NCBI GenBank assembly: GCA_964291475.2
Contig: OZ220083.1
Span: forward strand, 558,001-622,000
Source: DAOUKH01 sp964291475
Lineage (GTDB): Bacteria; Chloroflexota; Dehalococcoidia; SHYB01
Length of the DNA stretch: 64,000 nucleotides
Reading direction: 5' to 3'
In this document: positions 61,637 to 64,000 of the stretch, in pieces
Layout of the letters: every line of letters begins with the position of its first letter
Numbering within the stretch: position 1 is the stretch's first letter
Program-made: the position numbers and the translations under genes
Notes under the pieces: generated by a model
Database searches by the model: none
What the model saw: only the letters and a program-made list of their open reading frames with translations
Told to the model about the DNA's origin: nothing

Positions 61637-62827
61637 TTGCCAGAACCCGCATTCCCCTCAAAACCGGACACGCCCGCCCGCAAGGCGTCCTCTAGTCCCG
61701 TTTTACGGCGGCTTCTCCAGTTCCTTCCTCTCGCTCTCCTTGTCGTCGCGACGGCGGCCGCCTGCTCGACGGCCCCCCAATCGACGTTCGACCCCAAAGG
61801 ACCTGTCGCCGATCAGCAGCTCACCCTCTTCTGGCTGATCTTCTGGATCGCCCTCGCCGTCTTCATCATCGTCGAAGGCGCGCTGATCTATTCCATCTTC
61901 CGCTTCCGTTGGCGGAAGGGCCAAGACGATAGTCAGCTCCCCGAGCAGGTCCACGGCAACCCCAAGCTCGAACTCACCTGGACGATCATCCCCTTCTTCA
62001 TCCTGCTGGCCATCGCGATTCCGACCTATCTGACCATTGCCGAACATCAGAATCCCCCCACGGGGGCGAAGCTCGTCGAGTGGGCCGGCGTCGACCGCCC
62101 GCATCTCGAAGTGGACGTCATCGGCCACCAGTGGTGGTGGGAGTTCCGCTATCCCGAGCTTGGCATCACGACGGCCAATCAGATGCACATCCCCACCAAC
62201 ACCGCTATCGTGATGAACTTGATCTCGACCGACGTGATCCACAGCTTCTGGACTCCCAAGCTGTCGGGTAAGACGGACGTCGTACCGGGGCGGGACAACA
62301 AGATGTGGTTCATCGCCCACGAGGAAGGGATCTTCGAGGGCCAGTGCGCCGAGCTATGCGGCGTCGCGCACGGGCAAATGAAGTTCATCGTCGTGGCGCA
62401 CGACATGCCGGGCTACGAGCGCTGGGCGGAAGGGCAGATCATGCCGCCGGCCACCGCCGAGGGTGATGCCGCGCTCCGCGGCCAGACGCTCTTCGCCACC
62501 AAAGGTTGCGTGCTCTGCCACACCTACACCGGTCAGGATGCCTACGGTGTCCAAGAGGGTCGCGCCCTGGCTTTCGAGGACGGCGGCACGGTATTCCCCG
62601 GTCCCAACATTACCCACTTCGCCACCCGCGATACCTTCGCCGGCGGAATCGCCGACAGGACCGACGACAACCTGCGGGCGTGGCTTCGCGACCCCGACAG
62701 CCTGAAGCCGGGGAACCGCATGGCCGAGCTCGCGCCGGTCTACACCGACCGGACGATGCGTCTGACCGACGCCGAGATCGAGGATTTGGTAGCCTACTTG
62801 CAGAGCCGCGTGCCGGCGGCGAGTTAG
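61637..62827 (+). CDS. coxB: Cytochrome c oxidase subunit II with C-terminal cytochrome c domain
   Basis: A 396-residue protein, TTG start at 61637. A lipoprotein signal is present with lipobox TAAAC at Cys43. Two transmembrane helices lie at about 64-88 and 105-126. The CuA domain has HQWWWEFRYPEL, an IHSFW His ligand, and Cys237-x3-Cys241-x3-His245-x2-Met248 (CAELCGVAHGQM). A fused cytochrome c domain carries CVLCH at 291-295 and a distal Met in GNRMAELAPV. It accepts electrons for an aa3/caa3-type oxidase and is followed by ctaD. Confidence 0.95.
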   Translation: MPEPAFPSKPDTPARKASSSPVLRRLLQFLPLALLVVATAAACSTAPQSTFDPKGPVADQQLTLFWLIFWIALAVFIIVEGALIYSIFRFRWRKGQDDSQLPEQVHGNPKLELTWTIIPFFILLAIAIPTYLTIAEHQNPPTGAKLVEWAGVDRPHLEVDVIGHQWWWEFRYPELGITTANQMHIPTNTAIVMNLISTDVIHSFWTPKLSGKTDVVPGRDNKMWFIAHEEGIFEGQCAELCGVAHGQMKFIVVAHDMPGYERWAEGQIMPPATAEGDAALRGQTLFATKGCVLCHTYTGQDAYGVQEGRALAFEDGGTVFPGPNITHFATRDTFAGGIADRTDDNLRAWLRDPDSLKPGNRMAELAPVYTDRTMRLTDAEIEDLVAYLQSRVPAAS

Positions 62828-62893
62828 GCGCATGGTTGAAGCTGTGACAGAGCCGAGAAAGATGGAAGCGATGCGGTCGCGAGGAGCCCGCCG

Positions 62894-64000
62894 ATGGCTA
62901 CGATAACTGCTCCGCTGCCGGGGATACTTCGCCGCCCTACCACGAGCGAAGGGGTGTGGGGGTGGATGACCACCGTCGACGCCAAGCGCATCGGCGTCCT
63001 CTACGGTGTCACCGCGCTGCTCTTCTTCCTCGCGGGCGGGATCGAAGCGCTGATCATCCGGGTCCAACTGGCACAGCCCGAGCTGACCATCGTCTCGCCG
63101 AGCACCTTCAACCAGCTCTTCACCATGCACGGCACCACGATGGTCTTCCTCGTGATCATGCCGTTGAGCGCCGCCTTCTTTAACTTCCTCGTACCCCTGA
63201 TGATCGGCGCCCGCGACGTGGCCTTCCCACGGCTGAACGCCCTGAGCTACTGGACCTTCCTCGGCGGCGGGATCATGCTGCACGCCAGCTTCCTCGCCGG
63301 CGGGGCCCCCGACGCCGGCTGGTTCTCCTACGCGAACCTCACCGAGAGCGCCTATTCGCCGGGCCACGGCATCGACTACTGGCTCGTCTCGCTGCTGATC
63401 CTCGGCGTAGCCTCCCTGATGGCCTCGGTGAACTTCATCGTCACCATCTTCAATCTGCGCACCCACGGCATGACGCTCTTCCGCATGCCCGTCTTCGTCT
63501 GGATGACCCTGATCGTCGCCTTCCTGCTCGTACTTGCGCTCCCCCCGATCACCGTCGCCATCATCCTTGTCTTGGTCGACCGCATCGCGGGCGCGAGCTT
63601 CTTCGTCGTCAGCGGCGGCGGCGACCCCATCCTCTGGCAGCACCTCTTCTGGATCTTCGGCCACCCCGAGGTCTACATCCTCATCCTGCCTGCCATGGGC
63701 ATGGTCTCCGAAATCCTGCCCGTCTTCTCGCGGAAGCCGCTCTTCGGCTACAAGGCCGTCGTGATGTCGGGCGTCTTCATCGCCGTCACCGGCTTCGCGG
63801 TCTGGAGCCACCACATGTTCGCGGTCGGCTTGGGCCCCATCGCCAACGGCTACTTCGCCACCGCGACGATGATCGTGGCCATCCCCACCGGCGTGAAGAT
63901 CTTCAACTGGATCGCCACCACCTGGGGTGGGCACATACGGCTGCAGACGCCCATGCTCTTCGCCCTGGCCTTTATCGGCCTCTTCACCATCGGCGGCATC
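62894..64000 (+). CDS. ctaD: Cytochrome c oxidase subunit I, 5' portion (runs off the window)
   Basis: Open from ATG 62894 to the window end, 369 codons. The heme-copper oxidase core starts about residue 30. The heme a His ligand lies in FTMHGTTMVFLVIMP. IFGHPEVYILILPAMG contains a CuB His and the H-E-V-Y K-channel entry region, and WSHHMFAVGLGP gives the two further CuB His. It pumps protons while reducing O2. The frame carries on beyond the window, so length and the last heme ligands cannot be checked. Confidence 0.95.
   Translation, partial: MATITAPLPGILRRPTTSEGVWGWMTTVDAKRIGVLYGVTALLFFLAGGIEALIIRVQLAQPELTIVSPSTFNQLFTMHGTTMVFLVIMPLSAAFFNFLVPLMIGARDVAFPRLNALSYWTFLGGGIMLHASFLAGGAPDAGWFSYANLTESAYSPGHGIDYWLVSLLILGVASLMASVNFIVTIFNLRTHGMTLFRMPVFVWMTLIVAFLLVLALPPITVAIILVLVDRIAGASFFVVSGGGDPILWQHLFWIFGHPEVYILILPAMGMVSEILPVFSRKPLFGYKAVVMSGVFIAVTGFAVWSHHMFAVGLGPIANGYFATATMIVAIPTGVKIFNWIATTWGGHIRLQTPMLFALAFIGLFTIGGI

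Overview
The window is a GC-rich chromosomal segment with short intergenic gaps and no rRNA, CRISPR array, transposase or plasmid gene. The organism is most likely an uncultured Chloroflexota bacterium, perhaps SAR202/Dehalococcoidia-like. This rests on enzyme content only: several acyl-CoA dehydrogenases, CaiB/BaiF CoA transferases, amidohydrolase-2 proteins, an LLM flavin oxidoreductase, a UGSC-family (seleno)protein, and a CoxB carrying a cytochrome c domain. No marker-gene comparison was possible.

Layout. 1-5.5 kb: purH 3' end, frameshifted higA-like gene, frameshifted gap, an M20 amidohydrolase with an in-frame TGA at its conserved metal-ligand Cys, an inverted-order toxin-antitoxin pair, and a frameshifted MFS gene. 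5.9-14.5 kb: small-molecule catabolism (SnoaL-like protein, serine hydrolase, amidohydrolase, acyl-CoA mutase/VOC/acyl-CoA dehydrogenase operon), a methyltransferase and a NYN-domain protein. 14.5-22 kb: heterodimeric ABC exporter, orphan ATPase, aldolase/deacylase pair. 22-27 kb: hemE, hemH fused to a DUF4202 domain, a small membrane protein, a DUF1330 protein and an AAA_14/DUF4143 ATPase. 27-34 kb: acyl-CoA dehydrogenase, two uncharacterised proteins, nadA-nadB, miaB and tRNA-Ser(GCT). 34-39 kb: SDR plus UGSC selenoprotein candidate, MFS, two GNATs and tRNA-Cys(GCA). 39-46 kb: A-type Fe-S carrier, YgfZ-like protein, and catabolic enzymes. 46-52 kb: proVWX osmolyte importer and a cation:proton antiporter. 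52-61.5 kb: xthA, alpha/beta hydrolase, a lysine-rich miniprotein, two CoA transferases, an amidohydrolase, pckA and a pair of acyl-CoA dehydrogenases. 61.6-64 kb: coxB and the start of ctaD.

How the genes fit together. The catabolic enzymes look suited to activating and beta-oxidising varied carboxylic acids, feeding acyl-CoA mutase, PEP carboxykinase and an aerobic cytochrome c oxidase, with heme, NAD and Fe-S biogenesis genes nearby. Two short hairpin repeat families are scattered between genes, and one copy forms the in-frame linker joining hemH to DUF4202.

The most interesting signal is two in-frame TGA codons in otherwise intact genes. One is the U of the U-G-S-C motif in a family already known to include selenoproteins. 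The other replaces the Cys of the CGHDGH metal site in an M20 peptidase-like amidohydrolase. Together they suggest selenocysteine decoding and a possibly undescribed selenoprotein type. No selA, selB, selD or tRNA-Sec was seen in the window, so this remains an inference.
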